IMG/VR virus record: IMGVR_UViG_3300009008_000005 | Span: 116,826 to 180,825 of that record | Source: a virus | Strand: one strand, 5' to 3' | Length of the DNA stretch: 64,000 bases | Shown here: positions 7,194-14,788 of the stretch, one piece after another | Numbering within the stretch: position 1 is the stretch's first letter | Layout of the letters: the number at the start of each line of letters is the position of its first letter | Made by a program: the position numbers and the translations under genes | Notes under the pieces: generated by a model | What the model saw: only the letters and a program-made list of their open reading frames with translations | Databases searched by the model: none | Told to the model about the DNA's origin: nothing

Positions 7194-7496
7194 CTAGGGC
7201 CTGGGGTTGCGTGCCGCAAGTCTCTGCAACCTTGTGCCCTTGCTGAAAACCGTGTCCCCTTCTTTAGGGATGGGCCAGTCTATGTTGAAAGTAACGTCGG
7301 GTGTGACGCATACCGGGTAGCTGTTTGAACCTCGCTCCCCTAGACAGGTGACCTTTGCGTGCGTGATGTAAGGAGTAAATTCAAACTCGATATCTGCAAG
7401 CTGTTGGTCGGTGGCCCGGTCCAACACTGTCAGCTGGATGCCGCCACCCACCCCATTCATGGTGAGGTGGAGGACGACACCCTCAGACTTATACAC
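7194..7496 (-). CDS. Unknown beta-rich protein (100 aa)
   Basis: Opens with GTG at 7496, 8 nt inside the end of the AP2 gene, so it is probably translated by coupling. The sequence is strand-rich, with two cysteines and a basic C-terminus. No motif recognised. Part of the same minus-strand operon. Confidence 0.5.
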   Translation of the reverse strand: MYKSEGVVLHLTMNGVGGGIQLTVLDRATDQQLADIEFEFTPYITHAKVTCLGERGSNSYPVCVTPDVTFNIDWPIPKEGDTVFSKGTRLQRLAARNPRP

Positions 7497-8823
7497 GTAC
7501 GGACTTCTCGGAGACGTGGGCGATCTGGACCAGGAGATCCATGTAGGCCTCCTGCGAAAGCTCAGATGCGTACTTCTTGGAGTAGTCCACGAGCCAGGCA
7601 GAGACCTCCTGCCTGGAGAGCGTCCCGTTGGGGGAGGCGGGTGCAGGTTCGGCGGGAGCCTCGGGCTTCTTGGTGGCCAGGAGAGACGGCTGTACCGCCT
7701 CCACCTTGACAGGCTTACGGGTGGCCGGCTTCTCCTCCAAGGTCATGAGAGCATTCGGCCTACGCTTGGACCAGCGGCGGATCGTGCAGAACTTGGCGGG
7801 CTTCTTCGTGAGGCGAGTCGTGAACTCCATGGCCCAAGTGGGGAGCTTCTCGTACCACCCCTCAGGATCTATGACACCATTGACCTCATCGATCAGTGCA
7901 CCACACCCACTGCAGTGAGTATACGAGCGGCCCCGACCAGAAGTTGCACTGCGCTCGCTCTTGTACCCACAGGGGCAGTCGATGGTGGTTCCCTTACGGG
8001 TCTTCGTGATCTTGGCCTTCTTCCCCTCCAAAGAGAGCAGGAGCTTATGGTGATCCTCAATCTCTTTCTTGCTGTGGTCATAACGGAACGGGCGCTTACG
8101 CAGACGACCGAAGTACTTCGCCAGCATGACGTCGTACCAGAGGCGTCCGGTCTTCGCATCTTTGGCTGCACCCAGGTACAACGTGAAGTTGTCGGTGCTA
8201 AGTCCGAGATCGTCCAGGTGGGTGATGATGATGTGAACGGCGTACTCTCCACGCTCGTTGGGTGCCCTGTTGACTCCCTTGTACCCATGATACTTCTTCT
8301 GGCCCGCAACATCGGGGATGGGGGTGGATACTTCGGTCTTAGGCTCCGGAGAAGCCTTGGCCTCAGCCAGAGTGGACTTGAAAACCTTGGGGTTGAATAT
8401 CGCCATCAGCTCCTCTTCAGGCTTGGCACTGCCGTCGTAGTAGACCCTTCGTCCACAACCTTCGCATCGCCAGTAGTTGAACACAGTCCCCTTCCTAGGG
8501 GCGTGGAAAGTGCACCCGCACTCGCAGGTGACATCGTGAGTACCGTCAAGCCGACCCTTAATCGACGCAGTCCCTTCTTCCGGGAGCATCATGGCCCACA
8601 CGGACTTCTCGACTTCATCCTGTGGATGGTTAGTGTCGTACCTCCCGAGCAGTAGCGCAGCACGGTCCCAAGCCATGGCGGCGTTGGGAGCAGTAAGGAA
8701 ACCACCGAGCGTGATATTGCCCGGCCTGTGAGGGGCACCGATATATGCCCTCCACTTTTTAGATGAGGAATCAAACGTAATACCGTGAAATTCCGGGAAC
8801 TCTTGCCGCTTCACTTCACCCAT
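7489..8823 (-). CDS. Double AP2-like/zinc-ribbon DNA-binding protein (444 aa)
   Basis: Residues 12-66 match the AP2/ERF-type DNA-binding fold (WRAYIG, LGGF, AAMAWDRAA, N at the end). A second, more divergent copy lies at about 178-250 (YAVHIII, LYLGAAKDA, YDVMLAKYFG). Each is followed by a zinc ribbon (cysteines 100/102/104/120/123 and 283/285/304/307). The C-terminus (350-444) is a Pro/Ala linker plus a helical domain. In phages AP2 domains usually accompany homing endonucleases, but I see no HNH or GIY-YIG catalytic motif, so it looks like a pure DNA binder. GGGAGGT precedes the ATG, and a TATAAGA box lies about 40 nt upstream. Confidence 0.65.
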   Translation of the reverse strand: MGEVKRQEFPEFHGITFDSSSKKWRAYIGAPHRPGNITLGGFLTAPNAAMAWDRAALLLGRYDTNHPQDEVEKSVWAMMLPEEGTASIKGRLDGTHDVTCECGCTFHAPRKGTVFNYWRCEGCGRRVYYDGSAKPEEELMAIFNPKVFKSTLAEAKASPEPKTEVSTPIPDVAGQKKYHGYKGVNRAPNERGEYAVHIIITHLDDLGLSTDNFTLYLGAAKDAKTGRLWYDVMLAKYFGRLRKRPFRYDHSKKEIEDHHKLLLSLEGKKAKITKTRKGTTIDCPCGYKSERSATSGRGRSYTHCSGCGALIDEVNGVIDPEGWYEKLPTWAMEFTTRLTKKPAKFCTIRRWSKRRPNALMTLEEKPATRKPVKVEAVQPSLLATKKPEAPAEPAPASPNGTLSRQEVSAWLVDYSKKYASELSQEAYMDLLVQIAHVSEKSVRV

Positions 8824-8860
8824 CGCATACCTCCCTGGTTGTAGCTCTTTCGGCTGGGAC

Positions 8861-8867
8861 TCTTATA
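8861..8867 (-). promoter_or_regulatory. TATAAGA phage promoter box (minus strand)
   Basis: On the minus strand the sequence reads TAATGTTATAAGAGTCC, about 40 nt before the AP2 gene's ATG. It is the only clear minus-strand copy of the box I found in an intergenic region. Confidence 0.45.
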
Positions 8868-9010
8868 ACATTATAAAAGTCCATTTTAGGTAACTCCCCT
8901 AACGGGGTAGCACTATAAGCTCTATTTTTTCCTTGGGTGGTCAATCGGAATCTCGTCATGCTTACTTTGTAGATCGCCAGGTTTGCTGAGTCAAGTAAAA
9001 AATTTGAGGC

Positions 9011-9016
9011 ATAAGA
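9011..9016 (+). promoter_or_regulatory. ATAAGA-type phage promoter box
   Basis: GAGGCATAAGACAAG lies 40 nt before the ATG at 9051 and forms a divergent pair with the minus-strand box at 8861-8867. Confidence 0.4.
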
Positions 9017-9050
9017 CAAGTGCGGGTAGAATAGACGCTCGGAGGTGCAC

Positions 9051-9320
9051 ATGGATCCGTACGTAAAGCACATTGTTTTCGAGGCGTTAGCTCTAGGATT
9101 CGCATCGGTTGGGAGCCGTGTGAAAAATCTTGAGGAGCGCCTGAATAAGCGTCTTATACTAAAAAACGAGCGTATCGTGCGTCAAAGTCTACGTACTCAC
9201 CTGGAGGATAGTACGTTGGTTGGAAAGATCTTCATCCTCGCATCCACGACGTGTGAGTCACTGCTCCTATTGTCCCGCAGATGTTCTAAAGTTGCAGACG
9301 CAGCCGCAGAACGGATATAG
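9051..9320 (+). CDS. Small basic helical protein (89 aa)
   Basis: ATG 9051 follows CGGAGGTGCAC; an upstream in-frame GTG at 9045 is less likely. The product is helical, basic and Leu/Arg-rich with two C-terminal cysteines and no membrane segment. It precedes the lytic transglycosylase-like gene by 30 nt and probably shares its transcript. Function unknown. Confidence 0.55.
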   Translation: MDPYVKHIVFEALALGFASVGSRVKNLEERLNKRLILKNERIVRQSLRTHLEDSTLVGKIFILASTTCESLLLLSRRCSKVADAAAERI

Positions 9321-9350
9321 TCCTGAGCCGTTACACCCAAGGAGGTTAGT

Positions 9351-10202
9351 ATGGCCTACGTACTACTGCTCGCCCTAGCACTGGGGGAATTCGGGTCCCC
9401 ACACAATGATCCCGTTGAACTTGCGAGGCACTTCGTAGAGGCAGGCGAGGTCTCCGGTGAAAATCCGTTCCTCCTCGCAGCGGTAGCCATCTATGAATCC
9501 AGGCTAGACAATGATGAGGTCAGCAAGAAGAACGCATGTTGCATGATGCAGGTTCTGGGAGGGCGGTACGGAAATCCCTCTTGCAGTGCGATGCAGAATG
9601 ATCTGTCCCTGTGTGTCCACATTGGGGCGAGAGAACTTTCCGAGTGGAGAGCCTATAGAGGCGCTGAGACCGACGAGAACACCTTATGCCACTACAACTG
9701 TGGGTGTGTGTGCTCCAGTAATTCCCGTAAGATGTATGTCAGCGGAGTACTATGGTGGAGGGACTTCCTGTATGCAGTGGCCACGCACACCCCGAAGTCT
9801 AGAATAACGTGCACGATCCGTATCCAAGAGAAGGAAGGCGTACTAGAAGCTACGGACTCTGCGTATATCTGGAACGAAGCTATAGCCGGACATGACCGGC
9901 CTAAAATTCGGAACTATGAGGAGCACGTGAAGAAAGACTTGAAGCTCAGGCTCAAGTATCGTACATGTAACTTGAAGCATGTCGGAGCCTGGAATGGGAA
10001 GAGATACTTGCACGAGCGCTCTCCGGCCTTCGCATGCCTCACATCTTCAAGGACCTATGCGTGTGAGGAGGAGGTCTACTATGCAAGCCATGACCAGGCG
10101 GTGCAGGTTGCGCAGGAGACCCTTGAGTGGCGTAGAGAAGCGCTACAGAGAATATGGGCTGGAACATTCCTCACATTCCTGGGACTTACAACACAGGGGT
10201 AA
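9351..10202 (+). CDS. Lytic transglycosylase-like peptidoglycan hydrolase (283 aa)
   Basis: Residues 38-100 fit the SLT (lysozyme-like) fold: NPFLLAAVAIYES with candidate catalytic Glu49, then CCMMQV at 63-68 and a later LCHYNCG matching the family's ALxxYNxG motif. The N-terminus is a hydrophobic stretch of about 12 residues that could act as a signal or signal-arrest peptide. Many cysteines suggest disulfides and work outside the cytoplasm. The C-terminal 140 residues are unassigned and may bind the wall. Such enzymes cleave the glycan backbone for lysis. AAGGAGG precedes the ATG. It lies in the accessory region, which suits an endolysin better than a tail enzyme. No holin is obvious. Confidence 0.7.
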   Translation: MAYVLLLALALGEFGSPHNDPVELARHFVEAGEVSGENPFLLAAVAIYESRLDNDEVSKKNACCMMQVLGGRYGNPSCSAMQNDLSLCVHIGARELSEWRAYRGAETDENTLCHYNCGCVCSSNSRKMYVSGVLWWRDFLYAVATHTPKSRITCTIRIQEKEGVLEATDSAYIWNEAIAGHDRPKIRNYEEHVKKDLKLRLKYRTCNLKHVGAWNGKRYLHERSPAFACLTSSRTYACEEEVYYASHDQAVQVAQETLEWRREALQRIWAGTFLTFLGLTTQG

Positions 10203-10205
10203 GCC

Positions 10206-10841
10206 ATGGCTAGTGCGGGCCTGAAACAACTACTCGGGCCCTCTGGCGAGGCGGACTTCATAGTCCTCGTCCAGGAGCCACTGATCGTGTCCAACGGACA
10301 GTGGATACTCACAGACAAGGCCGCTAAGAAGACACTCCCCAAGATGACAGAGCTTTGGCGGAAGAATGTCTTGAAGACCGCCGAGCAGGGTCAGATATCA
10401 CTTGTAGACCTGAACCCTGTGGTCGTCGGCCAGTTCGCTACGGAGGTGGCTAAGGGGAAGCGACCCTGCATCTATTGCAAGGGAGCTAACCTATTCACGG
10501 CCACCTTTGACCCAGGGGAGCAACAGGTCACTCTAGCCTATAGGTCCTTCCTGGAATTCGAACGGACCAGCATCCTACTACGTAGACCTCTTCACCACTC
10601 CACAGGTGCCTACCTGACTAAGGATGGTGAGCCCATGGCCTACTCCTGGTCATTCATGCATCCCACCTCACACACAATCTGGATCTGGGCACCCTACGTC
10701 TCACTGATGGCACGAGTCGGAGCGGTCGCCTTTGAGTACAACCCTGAGAATAAAAGGGTTGTGATCATGAAAAACAAGTACGACCACACCGTGGGCATGG
10801 TCGGCCTCTACGACCTCGATCCAGACAAAGAAAGCCTCTAG
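10206..10841 (+). CDS. Unknown protein next to the ubiquitin-like cassette (211 aa)
   Basis: Starts 4 nt after the transglycosylase stop, so it shares that operon. It is a mixed alpha/beta soluble protein with a CIYC pair near residue 88, an RTSILLRR basic strand and aromatic-rich strands near 150. No recognised family. It ends just before the promoter of the ubiquitin-like gene. Any link with that cassette rests only on position. Confidence 0.55.
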   Translation: MASAGLKQLLGPSGEADFIVLVQEPLIVSNGQWILTDKAAKKTLPKMTELWRKNVLKTAEQGQISLVDLNPVVVGQFATEVAKGKRPCIYCKGANLFTATFDPGEQQVTLAYRSFLEFERTSILLRRPLHHSTGAYLTKDGEPMAYSWSFMHPTSHTIWIWAPYVSLMARVGAVAFEYNPENKRVVIMKNKYDHTVGMVGLYDLDPDKESL

Positions 10842-10865
10842 TACAAATCCAAGTACTTTTCTCGT

Positions 10866-10872
10866 TATAAGA
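10866..10872 (+). promoter_or_regulatory. TATAAGA phage promoter box
   Basis: CTCGTTATAAGAAGATTG lies about 80 nt before the ubiquitin-like gene, giving it its own transcript with a leader of some 70 nt. Confidence 0.45.
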
Positions 10873-10948
10873 AGATTGAATCCTGGGCCACTAGTTGGTG
10901 GTCCGTGTGCACGGATTTGCCATAACTATCCTCTCAAGGAGGGAACAT

Positions 10949-11161
10949 ATGATCTGCAAGGTCATGCGTATCGGCAGCGGGACCCGTGAGGTCGAGATCC
11001 CGGACGGCTCGGCCGTCCGCAACGCCCTGACGGCGGCTCAGTTCGAGACCCGAGGCGCCTCCGTCTCCGTGAATGGCATCGAGGCCACCATGGACACGGC
11101 ACTGCAGGACGGCGACACCGTCAGTCTCGTGGCGAAGGTCGAGGGCGGCACCTCCGTCTAG
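10949..11161 (+). CDS. Ubiquitin-like beta-grasp protein with cleavable tail (70 aa)
   Basis: A single beta-grasp domain (MoaD/ThiS/ubiquitin fold): paired N-terminal strands, a helix around SAVRNALTAAQF, then VNG and LQDGDTVSLVAKV, the conserved penultimate features of MoaD/ThiS proteins. It ends GG-TSV: the diglycine (66-67) is followed by three extra residues, as in ubiquitin precursors. The JAMM protein encoded just downstream could remove that tail. ATG 10949 follows AAGGAGGG. It has its own promoter box and a strong terminator, separate from the E2-JAMM-E1 operon, which would let the modifier be made in excess. It may equal the PRTRC protein C type. The fold assignment is by motif, not by search. 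Confidence 0.75.
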   Translation: MICKVMRIGSGTREVEIPDGSAVRNALTAAQFETRGASVSVNGIEATMDTALQDGDTVSLVAKVEGGTSV

Positions 11162-11199
11162 GGGGACCATACTCGTCTCGCTCCGATGAAGGAACATGT

Positions 11200-11227
11200 G
11201 GGGGAGGGGGGTTCGCCTCCCTCCCCC
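11200..11227 (+). terminator. Strong hairpin after the ubiquitin-like gene
   Basis: Twelve-bp stem (11200-11211 with 11216-11227, loop TTCG), followed by TAAGTTTCTC. It separates the modifier's transcript from the operon downstream. Confidence 0.75.
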
Positions 11228-11304
11228 TAAGTTTCTCCCTAAAAGTATACCCATAAGTGGGATTATCTATATGTGTCTTGGGATGGATGGACAAGGAGGC
11301 AAGA

Positions 11305-12819
11305 ATGCCAGCAGGAGTTCAAGCAACCCGCCTACACGCCGACATGGTGTCGGTCTTGGGGGAACTCTCCTCTGAGATGAATGTAGGCATCCGAGCGGAG
11401 ACGGTGAATCTCTCTCGGTTCTTCTCGCAATTCCCCGGAACGGAGGGCGACAGCGTCAGGCTGTTCTTCCACAACGGGGAGCGTGGAACGCAGCAGGAGT
11501 TCAGCTTCGTCGTGGACGGAACTGAGTGCAAGGTCAAATTCGCCATGGCCCAGCACAATCCGAACCTCTTCGAGGAAGGGGTCGAAACCCAGCTGCGGAT
11601 CCCTGTCGGTGGCGGCGAATCCACAGACCTGATCGGTGTCTACGGAGGGACACAGATCATGTTCGGTGCAGACCTCAACAACCTCTTCACACACCCGGAA
11701 TACATCGAGGGAGATGTGACGGCCAAGGACTTGGCCAAGCACATCCTGAAGAGTGCCCTCTCCGGAATCATGGACAGCATCGAGAACCGTGGGCGGGAGG
11801 AGTTCGCAGACACCCTCATGACCATGTACAGGGCGAGCGTGGCCCTGTGGCGGGAGACCATCACGAACAACGACGCCTCGATCGACAACCACCTGCGCCA
11901 GCTGAGCGAGCTGTACACTCGCAACCAGGCCACTCGGGCGCAGATCAACGCCTTCGACGGCACCATGCAGACCGCACGGGACAAGGCGAAGGAGGAGTAC
12001 GAGAAGCTCGTCCGACTGGTTGGAACCTCCTTGGAGGAAGTCCAGGTCGTCAACCGGCGTCTGCAGCTCCGTACGTCGGAAATGCACATCGAGTACGACG
12101 GGATCGATTACAACATCGGCCGAATCGTGATCGACACCCCCATCCTCGGCAACTCTGGCGAGGTGACAATGTTCAGCTACGACGGCAGGGACCAGAACGG
12201 ATGCGCCCACCCGCACGTCAGCGGTGGTCGGGTCTGCTGGGGAAACGTGGGAGGCACGATCACGGAAGCGCTCTCCACAGGGGAAGTGCTCCAGGCTGTG
12301 TTGGCCATGCTCGCCTACCTCCAGTCGTACAACTCCGAGGATGCCTACACGGACATCCAGAACTGGGGCGATGCCTACGACCGTAACCAGGCCTGTCGTG
12401 AAGACCACAGCACGGATGAGTGCGCTCGCTGCGACAGTGAGGAGTGCCCATATCGGGAGGAGAGCCGACAGGAGTGCTTCGACGACCACACCCGTGACGA
12501 GTGTATCCGCTGCAACTCCTGTCCCCTCGCAAATGAAGCGGCAGAGAACTGCCTACGTGAACTGCTCTCGACCAACACTCTCGGTAGGTGCATGGAAACT
12601 TGCACCGTCAACACGTGCAGATTCTTCCGGAACCCTGTTCGCTGCAGAAACGTCATCGGATCCTGTCCGACTGCTTGCACTGCTGACACCTCGTGCTATC
12701 GACACCCGTCGTATTCTTCGGGTGACCCCGGCGGTGGTGGAAGTTCAGAGATCTCTGTGAGCCGCAACATGAGCATCACCGGAAGCGGTGACCAGTTCGA
12801 CATCGTGAGGAGGGCCTAA
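11305..12819 (+). CDS. E2-like ubiquitin-conjugating protein with coiled coil and Cys-rich tail (504 aa)
   Basis: Around residues 255-375 the protein shows a UBC-like core: strands (YNIGRIVID), then HPH at 302-304 and GGRVCWG with candidate catalytic Cys311. This parallels the HPN...G-x-(V/I)-C of classical E2 enzymes; a helix follows. Residues 1-160 are a strand-rich domain of unknown type and about 165-245 a coiled coil. After the E2 core come more than twenty cysteines (about 375-475) in CxxC-like pairs, possibly metal-bound, then a Gly/Ser linker. An E2 accepts the modifier from E1 and passes it to a target. ATG 11305 has AAGGAGG upstream; the frame start at 11257 has none. The stop shares a base with the next start (TAATG). 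Confidence 0.65.
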   Translation: MPAGVQATRLHADMVSVLGELSSEMNVGIRAETVNLSRFFSQFPGTEGDSVRLFFHNGERGTQQEFSFVVDGTECKVKFAMAQHNPNLFEEGVETQLRIPVGGGESTDLIGVYGGTQIMFGADLNNLFTHPEYIEGDVTAKDLAKHILKSALSGIMDSIENRGREEFADTLMTMYRASVALWRETITNNDASIDNHLRQLSELYTRNQATRAQINAFDGTMQTARDKAKEEYEKLVRLVGTSLEEVQVVNRRLQLRTSEMHIEYDGIDYNIGRIVIDTPILGNSGEVTMFSYDGRDQNGCAHPHVSGGRVCWGNVGGTITEALSTGEVLQAVLAMLAYLQSYNSEDAYTDIQNWGDAYDRNQACREDHSTDECARCDSEECPYREESRQECFDDHTRDECIRCNSCPLANEAAENCLRELLSTNTLGRCMETCTVNTCRFFRNPVRCRNVIGSCPTACTADTSCYRHPSYSSGDPGGGGSSEISVSRNMSITGSGDQFDIVRRA

Positions 12820-14024
12820 TGACGGGTACGACAACAACGAAGCCTACCGGAACCACCAACACGACCGGGAGCCGGGTGAACCCGGACCTGGTCAAGCCTC
12901 ACGTCTATATCATGCCCCGTGCCGATGCCAAGATCTGGCACTGGGTCCGAATGGCGACAGGTGAGGTCTCCGGCCTCGGCCTGGTCGACGTGATCGACGG
13001 ACAGATGGTCGTGTCCGATGTCTTCCTGCCCAAGCAGGAGTGCACCTCGGCGGACACGGACCTGGACCAGCAGGCGGTGGCACAGCTCATGATGGAGCTG
13101 GACAACGAAGGCGTGGACCTGGGGAAGCTCCGGTTCTGGTGGCATAGCCATGCCGACATGGAGGTGTTCTGGAGCGGGACTGACACGGGTACCATGCAGG
13201 AGCTGAGCGGGGGCGACACGTTCCTCCTCTCGATGGTCGTCAACAAGAAGCACGACCGGAAGCTCCGGGTGGACATGTTCAACCCCTTCAACATGATCCT
13301 CGACAACCTCGGGGCCAGCGTCCTCGACCTCTCCGATGAGGAGCTGAAGGAGGAGTGCAAGAAGGCGTTCGACGAGAACGTCTCCGAGGGCTACTCCGGC
13401 TACTACTCTGGGTCGACCCACAACCGCAGCGGCGGACGGTCCTCCACCAATGCCACCCACTCGGTCACCTCCGCCACACGGAGGAAGATTGGGTTTCAGG
13501 CAGGGAAAACGCCCACCTCGCAGATCTCGGTCTGGAATTCCAAGGACGGAGTGTGGGAGGACCACTACACGTACGCCGAGGGGGAGCCGAAGATCGTCAC
13601 GTCGTCGGGTTCGGTCGTCGGAGTAGGTGCGTACCTCTCCAAGGAGGCCGAGGCCATCGCAGAACTCGCCCACGAGGAAGGGTGGGGAAGCTGCATCGAG
13701 CAGCGTGGTGACGAGGACGCCAACGAGGTCGCTCCCATCGAGCCCGAGGAACCCACCGATGAGGACGAGGAGATCACGTACAAGAAGGTGGACGACATCA
13801 CGGACCTGGTCTGCGACGCCTGCGGGAACTACGTGCTGGCCCTCGACCCCGAGGACATGATCACGATGGAGGGTCCCAAGGGCACGAACCCGCTGAAGCG
13901 GCAGGACATCACCCTGTACTGCGCAGACTGCGGCGAGGCACACCACGTGAACGTCCTGATGAAGTACGTCGATGGGGAGTGGATCCCCAAGCAGTGGGTG
14001 GAGGGAATCCATGTCGAAGCCTGA
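12819..14024 (+). CDS. JAMM/MPN metalloprotease (401 aa)
   Basis: Complete JAMM zinc site: Glu49 (GEVSGLG), His109-Ser-His111, then Ser119-x2-Asp122. The family comprises isopeptidases that cut ubiquitin-like proteins from targets or trim their C-termini. Residues 1-25 are a Thr/Ser/Gly-rich tail, about 170-300 a linker region, 300-320 an acidic stretch, and the C-terminus a zinc ribbon (CDAC...YCADC). It overlaps the E2 stop by one base and the E1 start by 14 nt, so the three are one operon. Two jobs are plausible: cleaving TSV from the ubiquitin-like precursor and reversing conjugation. Confidence 0.85.
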   Translation: MTGTTTTKPTGTTNTTGSRVNPDLVKPHVYIMPRADAKIWHWVRMATGEVSGLGLVDVIDGQMVVSDVFLPKQECTSADTDLDQQAVAQLMMELDNEGVDLGKLRFWWHSHADMEVFWSGTDTGTMQELSGGDTFLLSMVVNKKHDRKLRVDMFNPFNMILDNLGASVLDLSDEELKEECKKAFDENVSEGYSGYYSGSTHNRSGGRSSTNATHSVTSATRRKIGFQAGKTPTSQISVWNSKDGVWEDHYTYAEGEPKIVTSSGSVVGVGAYLSKEAEAIAELAHEEGWGSCIEQRGDEDANEVAPIEPEEPTDEDEEITYKKVDDITDLVCDACGNYVLALDPEDMITMEGPKGTNPLKRQDITLYCADCGEAHHVNVLMKYVDGEWIPKQWVEGIHVEA

Positions 14025-14697
14025 GATCGACACCACCATCTACTGGCGGCAGATGGACGTGCTGCCCATGAAGAAGGTCCTCTCGGTCCCCGTCACCGTC
14101 GTCGGTGCGGGGGCCATCGGGAAGGCCATGGTCGAGGTCCTCTCCGGGATGGGGATCAACGACATCACCGTGTTCGATGCGGACAGCGTCGAGCCCCACA
14201 ACCTTCCCAACCAGGGCTACCGGCCCTGCGACGTCGGGAAGCCGAAAGTCGAGGCGCTGGCCGAGATCGTGGAGGCCCTCACGGGATTCAAGATCAAAGG
14301 CATGAACGAGTGGTTCACGGACCAGAAGGTGTCCGAGATCACCGTGTGCGCAGTCGATAGCATGGACACGAGGATGAAGCTCTGGGAGGCCATAGCTCCC
14401 CAGCTCCCGAAGCTCTACATCGACATGCGGATGGGAGCTGAGATCGGGCAGATCTTCTATGTGAACCCGTGGAGTCCCGGCTCCAAGCGGCAGTACGAAG
14501 CGAACCTGTTCCCGAGCGATGAGGCCGTCGAGGCACCATGCACGGAGAGGGCGACCAAGTACTGTGCGACGGGTATCACGTCATTCGCAGCGGGCGGGGT
14601 GGCGAACTACCTCCGTGGTGAGGCGCTTCGTCCGCTCGTGCTGGACTTCAGGTGCGGTCAGGTCATCGATCTTCCGAAGGCCACCGAGAAGCCTTGA
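14011..14697 (+). CDS. ThiF/E1-like activating enzyme (228 aa)
   Basis: Rossmann nucleotide-binding loop GAGAIG at 32-37, acidic DAD at 56-58 and HNLPNQGY at 63-70 are the signature of ThiF/MoeB/E1 enzymes, which adenylate the C-terminal Gly of a beta-grasp protein. Cys177 and Cys185 (PCTERATKYC) are candidates for the thioester or a structural site; the second zinc-binding CxxC pair of MoeB is not seen. ATG 14011 follows GGAGGGAATCC and lies inside the JAMM gene. At 228 aa it is a minimal E1, close in size to PRTRC ThiF proteins. Last gene of the operon. Confidence 0.85.
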   Translation: MSKPEIDTTIYWRQMDVLPMKKVLSVPVTVVGAGAIGKAMVEVLSGMGINDITVFDADSVEPHNLPNQGYRPCDVGKPKVEALAEIVEALTGFKIKGMNEWFTDQKVSEITVCAVDSMDTRMKLWEAIAPQLPKLYIDMRMGAEIGQIFYVNPWSPGSKRQYEANLFPSDEAVEAPCTERATKYCATGITSFAAGGVANYLRGEALRPLVLDFRCGQVIDLPKATEKP

Positions 14698-14710
14698 GTC
14701 CTCCATCCCA

Positions 14711-14732
14711 GGGGACCCCTTCGGGGGTCCCC
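14711..14732 (+). terminator. GC hairpin with TTCG loop after the E1-like gene
   Basis: GGGGACCCC and GGGGTCCCC form a 9-bp stem closed by TTCG. There is no T tract, so it may stabilise the message 3-prime end or terminate only weakly. Confidence 0.55.
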
Positions 14733-14759
14733 GGAGTAGGGGAAACCTATATTTTATGC

Positions 14760-14766
14760 TATAAGG
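14760..14766 (+). promoter_or_regulatory. TATAAGG promoter-like box
   Basis: ATGCTATAAGGATAG lies 23 nt before the ATG at 14789, a variant of the recurrent box with G at the last position. Confidence 0.35.
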
Positions 14767-14788
14767 ATAGTCCATAGGCGGAGGTAAT

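Noticed and set aside
7411-8655. 414-aa plus-strand ORF opposite the AP2 protein
   Set aside because: The minus frame has recognisable AP2 and zinc-ribbon motifs and a good ribosome-binding site; the plus frame has neither.
8816-9073. 85-aa minus-strand ORF across the 8824-9050 gap
   Set aside because: Covers both divergent promoter boxes and the start of the plus gene; no ribosome-binding site.
10842-10856. Weak hairpin AGTAC...GTACT with T tail after the 211-aa gene
   Set aside because: Only five base pairs; could end transcription but too weak to call.
11332-12489. 385-aa minus-strand ORF opposite the E2-like gene
   Set aside because: Antisense mirror of a GC-rich coding frame; composition (Val/His/Leu/Asp runs) is typical of a shadow and there is no ribosome-binding site.
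12816-14039. 407-aa minus-strand ORF opposite the JAMM gene
   Set aside because: Antisense mirror of a gene with complete JAMM motifs.
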